DNA of 64,000 bases from Prescottella defluvii. Lineage in GTDB: Bacteria > Actinomycetota > Actinomycetes > Mycobacteriales > Mycobacteriaceae. How positions within the stretch are numbered: position 1 is the first letter of the stretch; the number at the start of each line of letters is the position of its first letter. The notes beneath the pieces are model-generated. The model was not told the origin of the DNA and made no database searches. It saw only the letters and a program-made list of their open reading frames with translations. Both the position numbers and the translations under genes were made by a program. Positions 21,110-31,678 of the stretch are shown in pieces. Location of the stretch: contig CP121458.1 of the NCBI GenBank assembly GCA_029690005.1, positions 4,030,001-4,094,000 on the forward strand, read 5' to 3'.

Positions 21110-21646
21110 TCAGGCCCCTTCCCTCGGCAGCCTCGTCAACTCGTGCGGGCGGCCTTCCGTACCGTCGAAATCCTGATCGGCATTGTGCGTCACGAGGCTC
21201 GCGTGTCCCCCACTGGATCCGTAACCACCTGCGCCACGGACGGTTTCGTCGAGGGCGTCGACCTCCACGAAGTCGACGAGTTCGACCCGCTGCACCACCA
21301 GCTGCGCGATGCGGTCGCCGCGACGCAGTTCGACGGGAGTCTCGAGGTCGTGGTTGATCAGGCAGACCTTGATCTCGCCGCGGTAGCCGGCGTCGACCGT
21401 GCCGGGAGTGTTCACGACGGACAGGCCGGCCTTGGCGGCGAGTCCGGAACGCGGATGAATGAGGCCGACCGTGCCGATCGGCAGCGCGATCGCAATGCCG
21501 GTACCGACCAGGACTCGACGTCCAGGCTCGATCGTGACGTCAGTGGTGGTGCACAGGTCGACGCCGGCGTCACCGTCGTGGGCCCGTTGCGGCAGCGGGA
21601 TACCGGGGTCCAGTCGCTTCAGCGCGATGGCAGGAAGATCGCTCAC
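21110..21646 (-). CDS. dut: Deoxyuridine 5'-triphosphate nucleotidohydrolase (dUTPase)
   Basis: Trimeric dUTPase hydrolysing dUTP to dUMP and pyrophosphate, keeping uracil out of DNA and supplying dTMP synthesis. Conserved motifs are [54 protein letters not shown] and [17 protein letters not shown] at 21646 is preferred; another lies two codons upstream. As read it carries 27 extra residues after GGHASL. Removing one base at 21194 (TGTGA read as TCGTGA in the coding direction) puts a TGA directly after GHASL, exactly where M. tuberculosis Dut ends, leaving 151 residues. I believe that shorter form is correct. Confidence 0.94.
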   Translation of the reverse strand: MSDLPAIALKRLDPGIPLPQRAHDGDAGVDLCTTTDVTIEPGRRVLVGTGIAIALPIGTVGLIHPRSGLAAKAGLSVVNTPGTVDAGYRGEIKVCLINHDLETPVELRRGDRIAQLVVQRVELVDFVEVDALDETVRGAGGYGSSGGHASLVTHNADQDFDGTEGRPHELTRLPREGA

Positions 21647-21671
21647 GTGCACCGAGACTACTCTGGAATAC

Positions 21672-22184
21672 GTGTCCGAATCGTCTCAGCCCGCAGCTAC
21701 CACGCCCGACGGCACCCGAGTGCCGATCTATTCGGAGCGCCTGTGGGTTCCGTTGTGGTGGTGGCCCGCCGGATTGCTCATCGCAGGCCTGCTGGCCGCG
21801 GAGATCCACATGGGTTCCCCGGGTGTGCGCGCCTGGCTTCCGTATGTCCTGCTGTTCCCGTTCCCGGTGTGGGCCCTGCTGTGGGTCTCCCGGCACCGAG
21901 TCGAGGTCTTCGACGGCCCCGACGGCGAGCTGGGGGTCGGCCGGGCCCACCTGCCGTTGTCCGTCATCTCCCGCACAGCGGCCATTCCGCCGTCCGCGAA
22001 GAGCGCGGCGCTCGGCCGCCAGCTCGATCCGGCGGCATTCGTTCAGAATCGGTCGTGGATCAAGGACACCGTCCTGATCGTCCTCGACGATCCCGAGGAC
22101 CCCACGCCGTACTGGTTGGTCAGCACGAGGCGGCCAGCCGAACTGCTGGCCGCCATCGGCCGAGGGACCGCCCCGAAGGGCTAG
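21672..22184 (+). CDS. DUF3093 membrane protein (Rv2698-like)
   Basis: Small inner-membrane protein of 170 residues with two adjacent hydrophobic helices ([17 protein letters not shown] and [18 protein letters not shown]) near the N-terminus and a soluble C-terminal half ending [15 protein letters not shown]. The GTG at 21672 ([14 protein letters not shown]) is chosen as the first start after the divergent dut start; only 25 bp separate the two genes. The position beside dut is conserved in mycobacteria. Function unknown. Intact. Confidence 0.85.
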   Translation: MSESSQPAATTPDGTRVPIYSERLWVPLWWWPAGLLIAGLLAAEIHMGSPGVRAWLPYVLLFPFPVWALLWVSRHRVEVFDGPDGELGVGRAHLPLSVISRTAAIPPSAKSAALGRQLDPAAFVQNRSWIKDTVLIVLDDPEDPTPYWLVSTRRPAELLAAIGRGTAPKG

Positions 22185-22203
22185 TCCGTCCTGCCCGACC
22201 GGG

Positions 22204-22506
22204 TCAGGCGGCGCAGTCCATGCAGATCATTACGCCGTTCTCCTCGCTTGCGAGGCGGCTGCGGTGGTGAACCAGGAAGCAGCTCGAGCAGGTGAACTCG
22301 TCCGCCTGCTCGGGCACCACCCGCACCGACAGTTCCTCGCCGGAAAGGTCCGCGCCGGGGAGTTCGAACGACTCCGCGGTGTCGGACTCGTCCACGTCGA
22401 CGACCGCCGACTGCGCCTCGTTGCGTCGTGCCTTCAGTTCTTCGAGCGAATCCTCGGAGACCTCGTCGGTCTCCGATCGCCTGGGTGCGTCGTAGTCGGT
22501 TGCCAT
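22204..22506 (-). CDS. DUF4193 protein with zinc-ribbon-like cysteines (Rv2699c-like)
   Basis: Short, very conserved actinobacterial protein of 100 residues. The N-terminal MATDYDAPRR and SLEELKARRNEA segments are almost identical to the mycobacterial form. The acidic middle is followed by two Cys pairs, FTCSSCFLVHHR and VMICMDCAA, suggesting a structural zinc site. ATG 22506 is preceded by GAGGAA. Such conservation suggests a core role, but none is established that I know of. Intact. Confidence 0.92.
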   Translation of the reverse strand: MATDYDAPRRSETDEVSEDSLEELKARRNEAQSAVVDVDESDTAESFELPGADLSGEELSVRVVPEQADEFTCSSCFLVHHRSRLASEENGVMICMDCAA

Positions 22507-22985
22507 TTCCTCTTCCCCTCGTCCTCTTGCGCGTATCCCCGGTGCCCGGGCCGCCGAAACCGATCGGTTGCGGCGATCCATGGGAAACCGACAGTGATGT
22601 AGATCCATTCCTGTGGCTGTAACAACGCCTCAGTTCACCCGGAAGTGCCCGAAACACCCTCCGGAAAACATGACCTACACCTCACTCTCGACTCCGTCCG
22701 GACCCTCTCTGAATCGTGTGTTCTCACGACTGGGGCCGCCAGACAATAGCCGACGCGTCAGGAAAAGTGGCAACCGAACCGGACACTGTCGGAAACTGTC
22801 CGTCAATTGTCACCAACCGCACAGCAACCCGAGACATTCCTGGACGGGCCATGTGCGGGACGGTGACCGGCCGGGATCTACAGTTGGCTGCGGGACGGCG
22901 GCGGCTAGACGGACGTGGCCGGAACCACACAAACTCTTTCCTGCGGATCACTGCCGCACGCTCGGCAACGGAAGGTCGACACACC
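22507..22985. other. Intergenic region between DUF4193 and cei, 479 bp
   Basis: Divergent promoter region. No convincing coding frame is seen. It contains the repeated element ACTGTC (CACTGTCGGAAACTGTCCG near 22785-22803), but I can assign no protein to it. The long spacing may mean a long leader for cei. Confidence 0.5.
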
Positions 22986-23668
22986 GTGGTTTCACTGATC
23001 ACCGATGGCAGCGCGACCGACGACCGAGGCCGCCCGTTCCGCCGCCGCCGCTCGGTCCCGGTGATCGCACTCATCTCCGTGCTGGCGCTGCTCGGGGTCG
23101 TGCTGTGGACCCGCATCCTCACCGAACCCGAGGTCTACGCGACCACGGTCGACTGCAATCCCCGGTGAAGCCGAAGTCCCCCGACGCACCGATGCCGCAG
23201 CCGCTCGGCCAGAAGGTGAGCCGCAACACACTCCTCGAGGTAGAGCCCGCGCCGCTGTCCGCGACCCAGGTCCGCGTCTACAACGCGAACGGCGAACGCG
23301 GCCAGGCGGCCGACGTCGCCAACGAGCTGCGCGACTACGGGTTCGCGAGTGCACCCGATGTCCAGGTCGGGAACGATCCGGTCTACGTGGACCAGAACCT
23401 CCAGTGCCACGGCCAGCTTCGATTCGGACCGAACGGACTGCCGGCCGCCAGTGCGCTCTGGCTGGTGGCGCCGTGCGCCGAACTCATCCAGGACGGCCGC
23501 ACCGACGACACCGTCGACCTCGCGCTGGGCACCTACTTCGCGAAGGACGTCAAGCCCAACGCGGACGCCGAGGAAGTGCTCAATGCCCTCAAGGACCCGA
23601 TGCCCGGGACCACTCCCGCACCGCTCGACCCGGGCCTGCTCAGCGCGGCCCGGACCGCGCGCTGCTGA
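22986..23668 (+). CDS. cei: Envelope integrity protein Cei (LytR_C domain), frameshifted
   Basis: Orthologue of Rv2700 (Cei), a membrane-anchored envelope protein with an extracytoplasmic LytR C-terminal domain; loss in mycobacteria makes the envelope permeable. The N-terminus is cytoplasmic and basic (GRPFRRRRSVP), then one TM helix (VIALISVLALLGVVLW), then the LytR_C domain (TQVRVYNANGERGQAADVA to LNALKDP). The GTG start at 22986 matches the mycobacterial start. One C is missing in the run at about 23160; restoring it joins TVDCNPP to VKPKSPDAPMPQ. Corrected length is about 227 residues. A hairpin follows the stop directly. Confidence 0.88.
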
Positions 23669-23691
23669 GCCCGGGCCGACCGTCCGGGCTC
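23667..23691. terminator. Bidirectional hairpin between cei and suhB
   Basis: Perfect 8-bp stem GAGCCCGG (23667-23674) / CCGGGCTC (23684-23691) with a 9-base loop. It overlaps the cei stop and, on the other strand, lies at the suhB stop. No T-run is obvious. Confidence 0.5.
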
Positions 23692-24586
23692 ACGGAACGG
23701 GTCGAACACGCCCACGGACCTGAAGACGGACTCCAGCTCGTCCGCGATCCCGGGCGCGATCGCGACCACGACCTCGCCCTCGGCGCTGCGCGTGTCGGGT
23801 GCGGGCAGGTGGACGCGGGCACCGGCTTCGGTCGCGATCGAGTGCGCCCGCCGCCCAGTCCCACGGGTTCAGTCCGTGCTCGAAGTGCGCGTCCACCCGT
23901 CCCGACGCCACCATGCACAGGTCCAGTGCCGCCGAACCGACACGACGGATGTCGCGCACATGCGGCAGCAACTCGCCGATGATCCGCCCCTGTGCGCTGC
24001 GGCGCTGCGCGCTGTAACCGAACCCGGTCGCGAGCAGCGTGAAGGACGCGTCCTTCACCGGATTGCACGACAGCACACCGCTGCCGCCTGCGACGTCGGT
24101 GAACCTTGCCCCGCCTCCTGCGACTGCGGAGTAGGTGACGCCGCCGGCGACGTCGACGACCGCCCCCGCGACCGACACACCGTCGATCTGGGCAGCGACG
24201 GAGACCGAGTAGGCGGGGATCCCATACAGGAAGTTGACGGTGCCGTCGATCGGATCGACGACCCAGCGGGTCCCCTCGACGCCGACCTCCCCGCCGCCCT
24301 CCTCGCCCAGGATGGCGTCGTACGGGCGCAGTTCGGCGAGCCGGGCCCGGATGAGGTGCTCGGCCTCGGTGTCCACGATGGTCACCGGGTCCGTCGGAGT
24401 GCTCTTGGCCTGCACGGATCCGCCGTCGGTCGCGTGCAGCTCGGCGCCCATCACACCGAACACCTCCGGGCGCCGGGCCCGCACGAGGGCAGCTGCGGAT
24501 TCCGCGACGGTGACCGCGATATCGCGGAGCACACGCGGGTCGGTGGAGGTGGCATGGTCGGAGGCGGGGATGTCAGTGGCGCGCAT
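23690..24586 (-). CDS. suhB: Inositol-1-monophosphatase SuhB, internally frameshifted
   Basis: Mg-dependent phosphatase releasing inositol from inositol phosphate, feeding phosphatidylinositol and mycothiol synthesis. The metal-binding motifs are [36 protein letters not shown] and, near the end, [13 protein letters not shown] start at 24586. After WAAGAL the reading frame is lost by an extra C at 23839 on the + strand; the corrected frame continues [17 protein letters not shown] and [10 protein letters not shown]. In that frame the stop is not reached until 23533 unless one C is restored near 23694, which returns to the TGA at 23690 beside the terminator. I give that end. Corrected length is 298 residues, near the 290 of Rv2701c. 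Confidence 0.88.
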   Translation of the reverse strand: MRATDIPASDHATSTDPRVLRDIAVTVAESAAALVRARRPEVFGVMGAELHATDGGSVQAKSTPTDPVTIVDTEAEHLIRARLAELRPYDAILGEEGGGEVGVEGTRWVVDPIDGTVNFLYGIPAYSVSVAAQIDGVSVAGAVVDVAGGVTYSAVAGGGARFTDVAGGSGVLSCNPVKDASFTLLATGFGYSAQRRSAQGRIIGELLPHVRDIRRVGSAALDLCMVASGRVDAHFEHGLNPWDWAAGALDRDRSRCPRPPARTRHAQRRGRGRGRDRARDRGRAGVRLQVRGRVRPVP

Positions 24587-24699
24587 GCCTGTATCGCACC
24601 ACACCGGGACGACCCCACACCACCGGTATGGCAAAGCCGAACGACCCGAAACCAACTACTGTTTCGGCGCAGGCGGTCATCTCACGGAAGGAGCCGATT

Positions 24700-25464
24700 G
24701 TGGGTGCGCTCGGGTTCGGTGTGGACGTCGGCGGAAGCGGCATCAAGGGCGCGACCGTCGACCTCGCCACCGGTGAGCTGATCGAGGATCGAATCAAGAT
24801 CGAGACGCCGCATCCGGCGACTCCCGAAGCGGTCGCTGCGACGGCGGCGGAAATCGTCGCCCACGCCCGATGGGAGGGACCGGTCGGCATCACACTGCCG
24901 AGCGTGGTCACGTCGGGAATCGCCCGCACGGCGGCGAACATCGACAAGTCGTGGATCGGAACCGACGCCCGGGCGGTGTTCTCGCGCGCCCTGGGCGGTC
25001 GTGACGTCACGGTCCTCAACGACGCCGACGCCGCGGGGCTCGCCGAGGACCGCTACGGGGCGGGCAAGGACGTCGACGGGGTCGTCGTGCTGCTGACGTT
25101 CGGGACGGGGATCGGTTCCGCGGTCATCCACAACGGCGTCCTGCTGCCGAACACCGAGTTCGGGCACATGGAGGTCGACGGGCGCGAGGCCGAGCACCGG
25201 GCGGCGTCGTCGGTCAAGGACACCCGAGGGTTGTCGTACAAGGAATGGGCCGCCGAGGTGACCCGGGTCCTGTGCCGATTCGAGGACCTGCTGTGGCCCG
25301 ATCTGTTCATCGCCGGCGGCGGCATCAGCCGCAAGCACGAGAAGTGGATTCCCCGCTTGGAGAACCGAACCCCGGTCGTTCCGGCAGCTTTGCTCAACAC
25401 CGCCGGCATCGTCGGTGCCGCGATGTGCGCGGCGAACTGGCAGGAAACGGGCATCGCTCCGTAA
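24700..25464 (+). CDS. ppgK: Polyphosphate glucokinase
   Basis: Phosphorylates glucose using polyphosphate or ATP. ROK-like fold: phosphate-1 motif [25 protein letters not shown], phosphate-2 motif [19 protein letters not shown] and [12 protein letters not shown], all close to Rv2702. The GTG at 24700 is chosen because AAGGAG ends 6 bp upstream and the family N-terminus is short; an in-frame ATG at 24628 would add 24 residues. 254 residues; intact. Divergent from suhB with 113 bp between starts, and followed by sigA in the same direction. Confidence 0.93.
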   Translation: MGALGFGVDVGGSGIKGATVDLATGELIEDRIKIETPHPATPEAVAATAAEIVAHARWEGPVGITLPSVVTSGIARTAANIDKSWIGTDARAVFSRALGGRDVTVLNDADAAGLAEDRYGAGKDVDGVVVLLTFGTGIGSAVIHNGVLLPNTEFGHMEVDGREAEHRAASSVKDTRGLSYKEWAAEVTRVLCRFEDLLWPDLFIAGGGISRKHEKWIPRLENRTPVVPAALLNTAGIVGAAMCAANWQETGIAP

Positions 25465-25482
25465 CAATTTCGAAGCTGTCGT

Positions 25483-25488
25483 TACAAT
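25483..25488 (+). promoter_or_regulatory. Possible -10 element of sigA
   Basis: TACAAT in an AT-rich patch of the 124-bp ppgK-sigA gap, about 100 bp before the sigA start. The -35 partner is poor, so this is a suggestion only. Confidence 0.3.
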
Positions 25489-25588
25489 GGATGGCGGCCG
25501 ACTGTGAGTCGGCGAAAACCCGACAGACCTCTCCGCCGGAAATCCAATCTGGCGTGACGCCGCACGACACCGTCACGAAAGGGCGTAC

Positions 25589-26964
<1,376 letters not shown>

Positions 26965-26978
26965 CTGCCTGATACCGA

Positions 26979-28183
26979 TCAGGTCGTGAGGAAGGGGTCC
27001 TTCGGGGCCCCTTCCTCTTTTGGTCGGCGCGGCTGGAACAGCCGGACGATCGGTTCGGCGACGCGGGCACCGACCGGTCCCAGGACGGCCATCAGCAGCA
27101 CGTACGCGGTGGCCAGTGCGGCAAGCTCACCCTCGACCGCACCGGCGGAGACGGCCAGACCGGCGATGACGATGGAGAACTCTCCGCGGGCGATCAACGC
27201 GGCACCGGCGCGGGCGCGGCCCATCACACCGACGCCCTGCCGCCCGGCTGCCCACCATCCCGTGAGCACCTTGGTGGCGGTCGTGACGACGGCCAGGCCG
27301 ATCGCGGGCAGGAGCACCGGAGGGATGGTCGTCGGATCGGTGTTGAGCCCGAAGACGACGAAGAACATCGCGGCGAACAGGTCCCGCAGCGGCTCGAGCA
27401 GCCGCGTCGCGTTCCGGGCGGTGGATCCGGAGATCGCGATACCGAGCAGGAACGCTCCGACCGCCGCGGACACCTGCAGCGACGAGGCGAAGCCGGCGAC
27501 CAGCAGTGCGGCGCCCAGCAGCTTGAGCAGGAACACCTCGCGGTCGGTACTATCCACGATCGCGGAGACGACGTTTCCGTAGCGCAGGGCGACGACGAGC
27601 ACGACGGTGATGACCACGAACGAGATCGCCACGGCCTGGAGCCCGCCCAGGAAGCTCACCCCCGCGAGAACGGCCGTGAGGATCGGCAGGTACACCGCCA
27701 TCGCGAGATCCTCGAAGACGAGGATCGACAGGATCACCGGGGTTTCGCGGTTACCGAGACGACCGAGGTCGCCGAGCACCTTCGCGACGATGCCGGACGA
27801 CGAGATGTAGGTGACGCCGCCGAGCGTCAGCGCCCGACCGGACCCCATCCGAGCATGAACGCCAGGATCGCGCCCGGCGCCGCGTTCAGAACAAGGTCGA
27901 CGACGCCGGCGAACCAGGACCTCTTCAGGCCGGTCACGAGCTCCGACGCCGTGTACTCCAGGCCCAGCAGCAACAGCAACAGGACGACGCCGATCTCGCT
28001 CGCGAGATGGCTGAACTCGCCGATGTCGCCGAGCGAGATGAACCCGCCCTGGCCGAAGCACAGACCTCCGATCAGGTAGAGCGGGATCGGCGACATGCCG
28101 ATGCGTCCGGCCAGCCGACCGAGGACGCCGAGTGTGAAGAAGACAGCGCCGAGTTCGACGAGTGCCAGAGCAGTACCAGTCAT
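26979..28183 (-). CDS. Cation:proton antiporter, CPA2/KhtU-like, one frameshift
   Basis: Membrane antiporter, expected to expel K+ or Na+ for H+. It has about 12 hydrophobic segments starting ALALVELGAVFFTLGVLG, with a KefB-like core (LILSILVFEDLAMAVYLPI is the usual ion-site region; here VILSILVFEDLAMAVYL, whose Asp is conserved). ATG start at 28183. One G is missing near 27838; restoring it joins MLGWGPVG to ALTLGGVTYISSSG. Corrected length is about 401 residues. It lies 21 bp downstream of a TrkA_C-type subunit gene, the KhtT-KhtU arrangement known from Bacillus. The 3' end overlaps the sigA terminator. Confidence 0.87.
26988..27021 (+). terminator. Rho-independent terminator of sigA
   Basis: Stem of 13 bp (26988-27000 with 27005-27017, one mismatch), TTCG tetraloop, then TTTT. 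It begins 24 bp after the sigA stop and lies within the last codons of the convergent antiporter. Confidence 0.9.
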
Positions 28184-28204
28184 CGTGCTTGGATCGAGCC
28201 GCGT

Positions 28205-28686
28205 TCAGCCGTGCGCAAGGATCTTGGCGGCGTGGTCGAGACCCTCCTGGGTGCCGACCGCTACGAGGAGGTCGCCCTCGGTGAAGGTGAAGTCGGGATT
28301 CGGTGACGGCGCAACCTGGCCGGCCCGCATCACAGCGACGACGGAGACACCGGTGCGGGTGCGCATCGCGGTCTCGCCGAGAGTCCGGCCGTCCACGGCG
28401 AATTCTCGGTGATCGGGAGCTGGCGGGTGCTGATCCCGGGCAGGTCCCGGTGCTCCTCCCGCAGCTGCGCCACGAGCTGCGGGGCGCCGAGCAGGTTCGC
28501 CAGCACCGACGCCTCGTCCGATGCGAGCGGGATCGACGCCATGCAGGCGTCGGGGTCGTCGACCTTGGAGACGATGAGATCGGTGCGGCCGTCGCGGTGG
28601 GTGACCACACCGATGCGTCGACCCGTCGCCAGCGCGAAGTCCTTACGGACTCCGATACCGGGCAGCGGCGTCACTTCCACGTTCAT
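28205..28686 (-). CDS. Antiporter regulatory subunit (TrkA_C/KhtT-like), one frameshift
   Basis: Small cytoplasmic regulatory subunit of about 160 residues. The N-terminal part (VEVTPLPGIGVRKDFALATG) is the KhtT-type segment; the C-terminal RCK-C (TrkA_C) domain reads TGVSVVAVMRAGQVAPSPNP and FTFTEGDLLVAVGTQEGL. RCK-C domains often bind nucleotides such as c-di-AMP; binding here is inferred. One base is missing near 28400; restoring it joins PITENS to AVDGRTLGETAMRTR. ATG start at 28686. It is the upstream gene of the antiporter operon. Confidence 0.85.
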
Positions 28687-28749
28687 GGCTCAACGGTAGC
28701 GCCACGCTCCGACGCCGAACCACGAACACCCGTCCCTCCGGTCGGCGTG

Positions 28750-29106
28750 TCACGCGACGGGCGGGAACACCCCGGCAGTGTCGGGCAGGTACTCGGTCAC
28801 CTCGACGACCGCCGCGACCGGCAGCGGACCGTACAGATGCGGGAATCGCATCGACGCGGGGTCGGACGGGACCCCGGGCTCCCACCGGACCTCGGCGCCC
28901 AGCCGGCCGGGATCCAGATGCAGGAGCACCAGGTCGCGACGGTCCGCGAACAGCCGGTTGGCGGGCAGGTGAACCTGCCGGGGTGTCGACAGGTGTACGA
29001 ATCCCTCGGCAGCGAATCCGTCCGGAATCCGCTGTCCGACGCGCTGTGCGTTCACCCACTCCTCGCGGGTGCACATGTGCACCAGCACCTGCTCCGGGTC
29101 GGTCAT
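28750..29106 (-). CDS. DUF952 family protein
   Basis: Compact cytoplasmic protein of 118 residues. DUF952 hallmarks are present: LVHMCTREEWVNAQ at the start, GFVHLSTPRQV in the middle, LVLLHLDPGRLGAEVRWE, and FPHLYGPLPVAAVVEV near the end. Family members resemble ADP-ribosyl-transferase-like folds, and the function is unknown. ATG start at 29106. Intact. It is separated by 63 bp from the antiporter operon and may belong to it. Confidence 0.9.
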   Translation of the reverse strand: MTDPEQVLVHMCTREEWVNAQRVGQRIPDGFAAEGFVHLSTPRQVHLPANRLFADRRDLVLLHLDPGRLGAEVRWEPGVPSDPASMRFPHLYGPLPVAAVVEVTEYLPDTAGVFPPVA

Positions 29107-29354
29107 CGGTGCTCCTTTTCGGCCGGTCGTCGCCCCGACACGCTAGGCCGACGCTCAGCTGTCAGCGAACACCGAACCCTGCCGAATCGCATTGTCCGAG
29201 TTCAGGACGTTCTCTGTTAGAGAGACACGCCGAGGGCCTATCGGGAACAACCCGATCAGTCGAACGTCTGACAGAGTGGACCTACCGCGTCACCCCCGAC
29301 GCGGCGGAAGACCCCAGGAGGCGGGTGCGAACCCGCAGCCAGTTCGGAGGAGTC

Positions 29355-29566
29355 ATGCCCGGAACCCTGACCAGCCCCCGTTGACCGCTGCCGACCGGTG
29401 CGACCGATGCAGCGCAGGAGCCCGCGTGCGCGCCGTGCTCGCGAGCGGAGGAGAGCTTCTCTTCTGCCAGCATCACGCCAACGAGCATGCGGATCGTCTT
29501 CGTGAGATGAACGCGACCATCGTGAGCGACGCGGAAGCGTCCGTAGCATCTGCGGCGACAATCTGA
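29355..29566 (+). CDS. Small Cys-containing protein of the DUF7455 type, frameshifted
   Basis: Short actinobacterial protein of about 70 residues next to sigA. The start ATG at 29355 has GGAGG 5 bp upstream and encodes MPGTLTSP. The rest, LTAADRCDRCSAGARVRAVL and ELLFCQHHANEHADRLREM, is in another frame. Restoring one C in the C5 run at 29375-29379 joins them as TSPPLTAADRCDRC. Two Cys and two His (CDRC, CQHH) could bind zinc. The role is unknown. The DUF number is from memory. Confidence 0.8.
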
Positions 29567-29607
29567 CTCGTCAGCCCTCCGGGCGGACTCCCGTCCGTCC
29601 CCAGTTC

Positions 29608-29645
29608 CCGAAGCGGGCGACCACCACGGTGGTCGCCCGCTTCGG
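29608..29645. terminator. Strong bidirectional terminator
   Basis: Perfect 18-bp arms (29608-29625 and 29628-29645) around a two-base centre, followed on the + strand by CGTTT. It lies between the stops of the DUF7455 gene and the convergent helicase and probably serves both. Confidence 0.8.
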
Positions 29646-29670
29646 CGTTTCCGGAGCCACTCCGGCACAC

Positions 29671-31408
29671 CTACCACTGGCGCAGCATCGCGATCCGGTC
29701 GGTGAGCTGGTCGACGGTGGCGATCGCGGTGGGCGGGCCACCGCAGACCCGGCGCAGCTCGCCGTGGATGACGCCGTGTGGCTTACCGGTCCGGTGGTGG
29801 TGCATCGCGACCAGGGAGTTGAGCTCCCGGCGCAGGTTCGCCAGCTGGCCGGCGGCGGCGACACGCTCGGTCACCATCTGCGGCGCGGGGACCGGCTCCG
29901 GCGCGGCCGCGTTCTTGTCGGGCTTGTCGAGCTGTTTCTCCTGCCGCTGCCGCAGCAGCGCCCGCATCTGATCGGCATCGAGCAGGCCGGGCAGACCGAG
30001 GTAGTCGGCCTCCTCGTCGGACCCGGAGAAGGTCGCGGTGCCGAAGGAGGAGCCGTCGTAGATCACCTGGTCGAGCTCGGCGTCGGCGCCCAGCGAAACG
30101 AACGCCTTCTCCTCCTCGCCCGGTTCGTCCTTCTGCTTGTTCGCGTCGGCGAGCAGATCGTCGTCGAGACCGTCCTTCTCGCGGTGCGGCTTGCCGAGGA
30201 TGTGATCGCGCTGCGCCTCGAGCTGGGCCGCGAGGTCGAGCAGAACCGGGACCGACGGCAGGAAGACGCTTGCCGTCTCGCCCTTCGTCCGCAGACGCAC
30301 GAAACGCCCGATGGCCTGCGCGAAGAACAGCGGCGTCGACGCGCTCGTGGCATAGACACCGACGGCGAGCCGCGGCACGTCGACGCCCTCGGACACCATT
30401 CGCACCGCGACCATCCAAGCTTGGGTGCTCTTGGAGACTCCGCGATGCGCTTCGACGCGGTGGGATCGTCGGACAGGATCAGGGCCGGTGCCTCGCCGGT
30501 GATCGCCTCGAGCTGTTTGGCGTAGGCGCGGGCCACAGTCTGGTCGGTGGCGATCACCAGCCCGCCCGCGTCGGGAATGCCGCCGGACCGCAACTGGCCG
30601 AGGCGGGTATTCGCGGCCGTGAGCACCGACGGGATCCAGTCGCCCGCGGGGTCGAGGGCCGTGCGCCACGCCCGCGCCGTCTGCTCGGCGCTGAGCGGCT
30701 CGCCGAGCCGCGCGGCGAACTCCTCGCCCGCGCTGTTGCGCCAACGCGCCTCACCCGAGTAGGCCAGGAACACCACGGGACGGACGACGCTGTCGGCAAG
30801 GGCGTCGGAGTAGCCATAGGTGTGGTCGGCCTTCGAGCGCTGGTGGCCCTCGTTGTCGGGCTCGTAGGTCACGAACGGGATCGGGCTGTCGTCGCTGCGG
30901 AACGGCGTTCCGGTGAGCGCGAGACGACGGGTGGCGTCGCCGTACGCCTCCCGGATCGCGTCACCCCAGCTCTTCGCGTCGCCGCCGTGATGGATCTCGT
31001 CGAGGATGACGAGGGTGCGACGGGCCTCGGTGCGCGCCCGATGCTTGAACGGGTGCGACGCGACCTGGGCATACGTGACGACGACACCGTGGTAGTCCGA
31101 CGACGTCTGGCCCGTCGAGTTCGAGAAGTTCGAGTCCAGCGCGATGCCGATGCGCGCCGCCGACTCGGCCCACTGGTGCTTGAGGTGCTCGGTGGGCGCC
31201 ACGACGGTGACCTGGTCGACCGTGCGGTCCCGCAGCAGCTCGGACGCGACCCGCAGGGCGAACGTGGTCTTGCCTGCACCCGGCGTCGCGACCGCGAGGA
31301 AGTCCCGCGGCTTGGTCGCCAGGTACTTGGTCAGCGCACGGCGCTGCCACGCTCGGAGGGAGCCGGTGGAGCAGGTGCACGTTCGACACTTCCGGGTTCA
31401 GCGCTCAC
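29671..31408 (-). CDS. DEAD/DEAH-box ATP-dependent helicase, two frameshifts
   Basis: SF2 helicase of about 580 residues. Motif Q-like RAWQRRALTKYLA is followed by Walker A ATPGAGKTTFALR, the DEIH box in LVILDEIHHGGD, motif III LALTGTPFRSDD, and in the second half MVSEGVDVPRLAVGVYATSA and AQAIGRFVR (motif VI). The C-terminus is charged, with a putative coiled coil (QLANLRRELNSLVAMHHH). The GTG start at 31408 is tentative. Bases are missing near 31360 (PPAPS joins RAWQRRAL) and near 30445 (RIAESP joins KSTQAWMVAVR). It resembles RadD-type proteins; substrate unknown. Confidence 0.82.
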
Positions 31409-31678
31409 ATCGCACCTCGCCACAGGCTTCGCACAGTTGGTCCCACTCCTTGCTTCGCTGACGGGCTACCGGCCGCTCGCATCCGGTCCGATGTCCGGCG
31501 ACGACCCCGAGGAGCCTAGCGCCCGGGACCGACCGCTTCCGCATCAGCCGCAGACACGCCGGGGCGTCCTGGGCAGACGCCCGGCCCGGCGGGAATCGCC
31601 TCCAGTGGCAGAATCGGTCGCGACACGTCGACGCCCCACCGCGCGTGACGGCGCGTCGTCAGGAATCCTGGAAGAACC

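Noticed and set aside
29211-29223. Small palindrome TCTCT-GTT-AGAGA upstream of the DUF7455 gene
   Set aside because: Five-base arms are expected by chance; no supporting promoter or homologous site.
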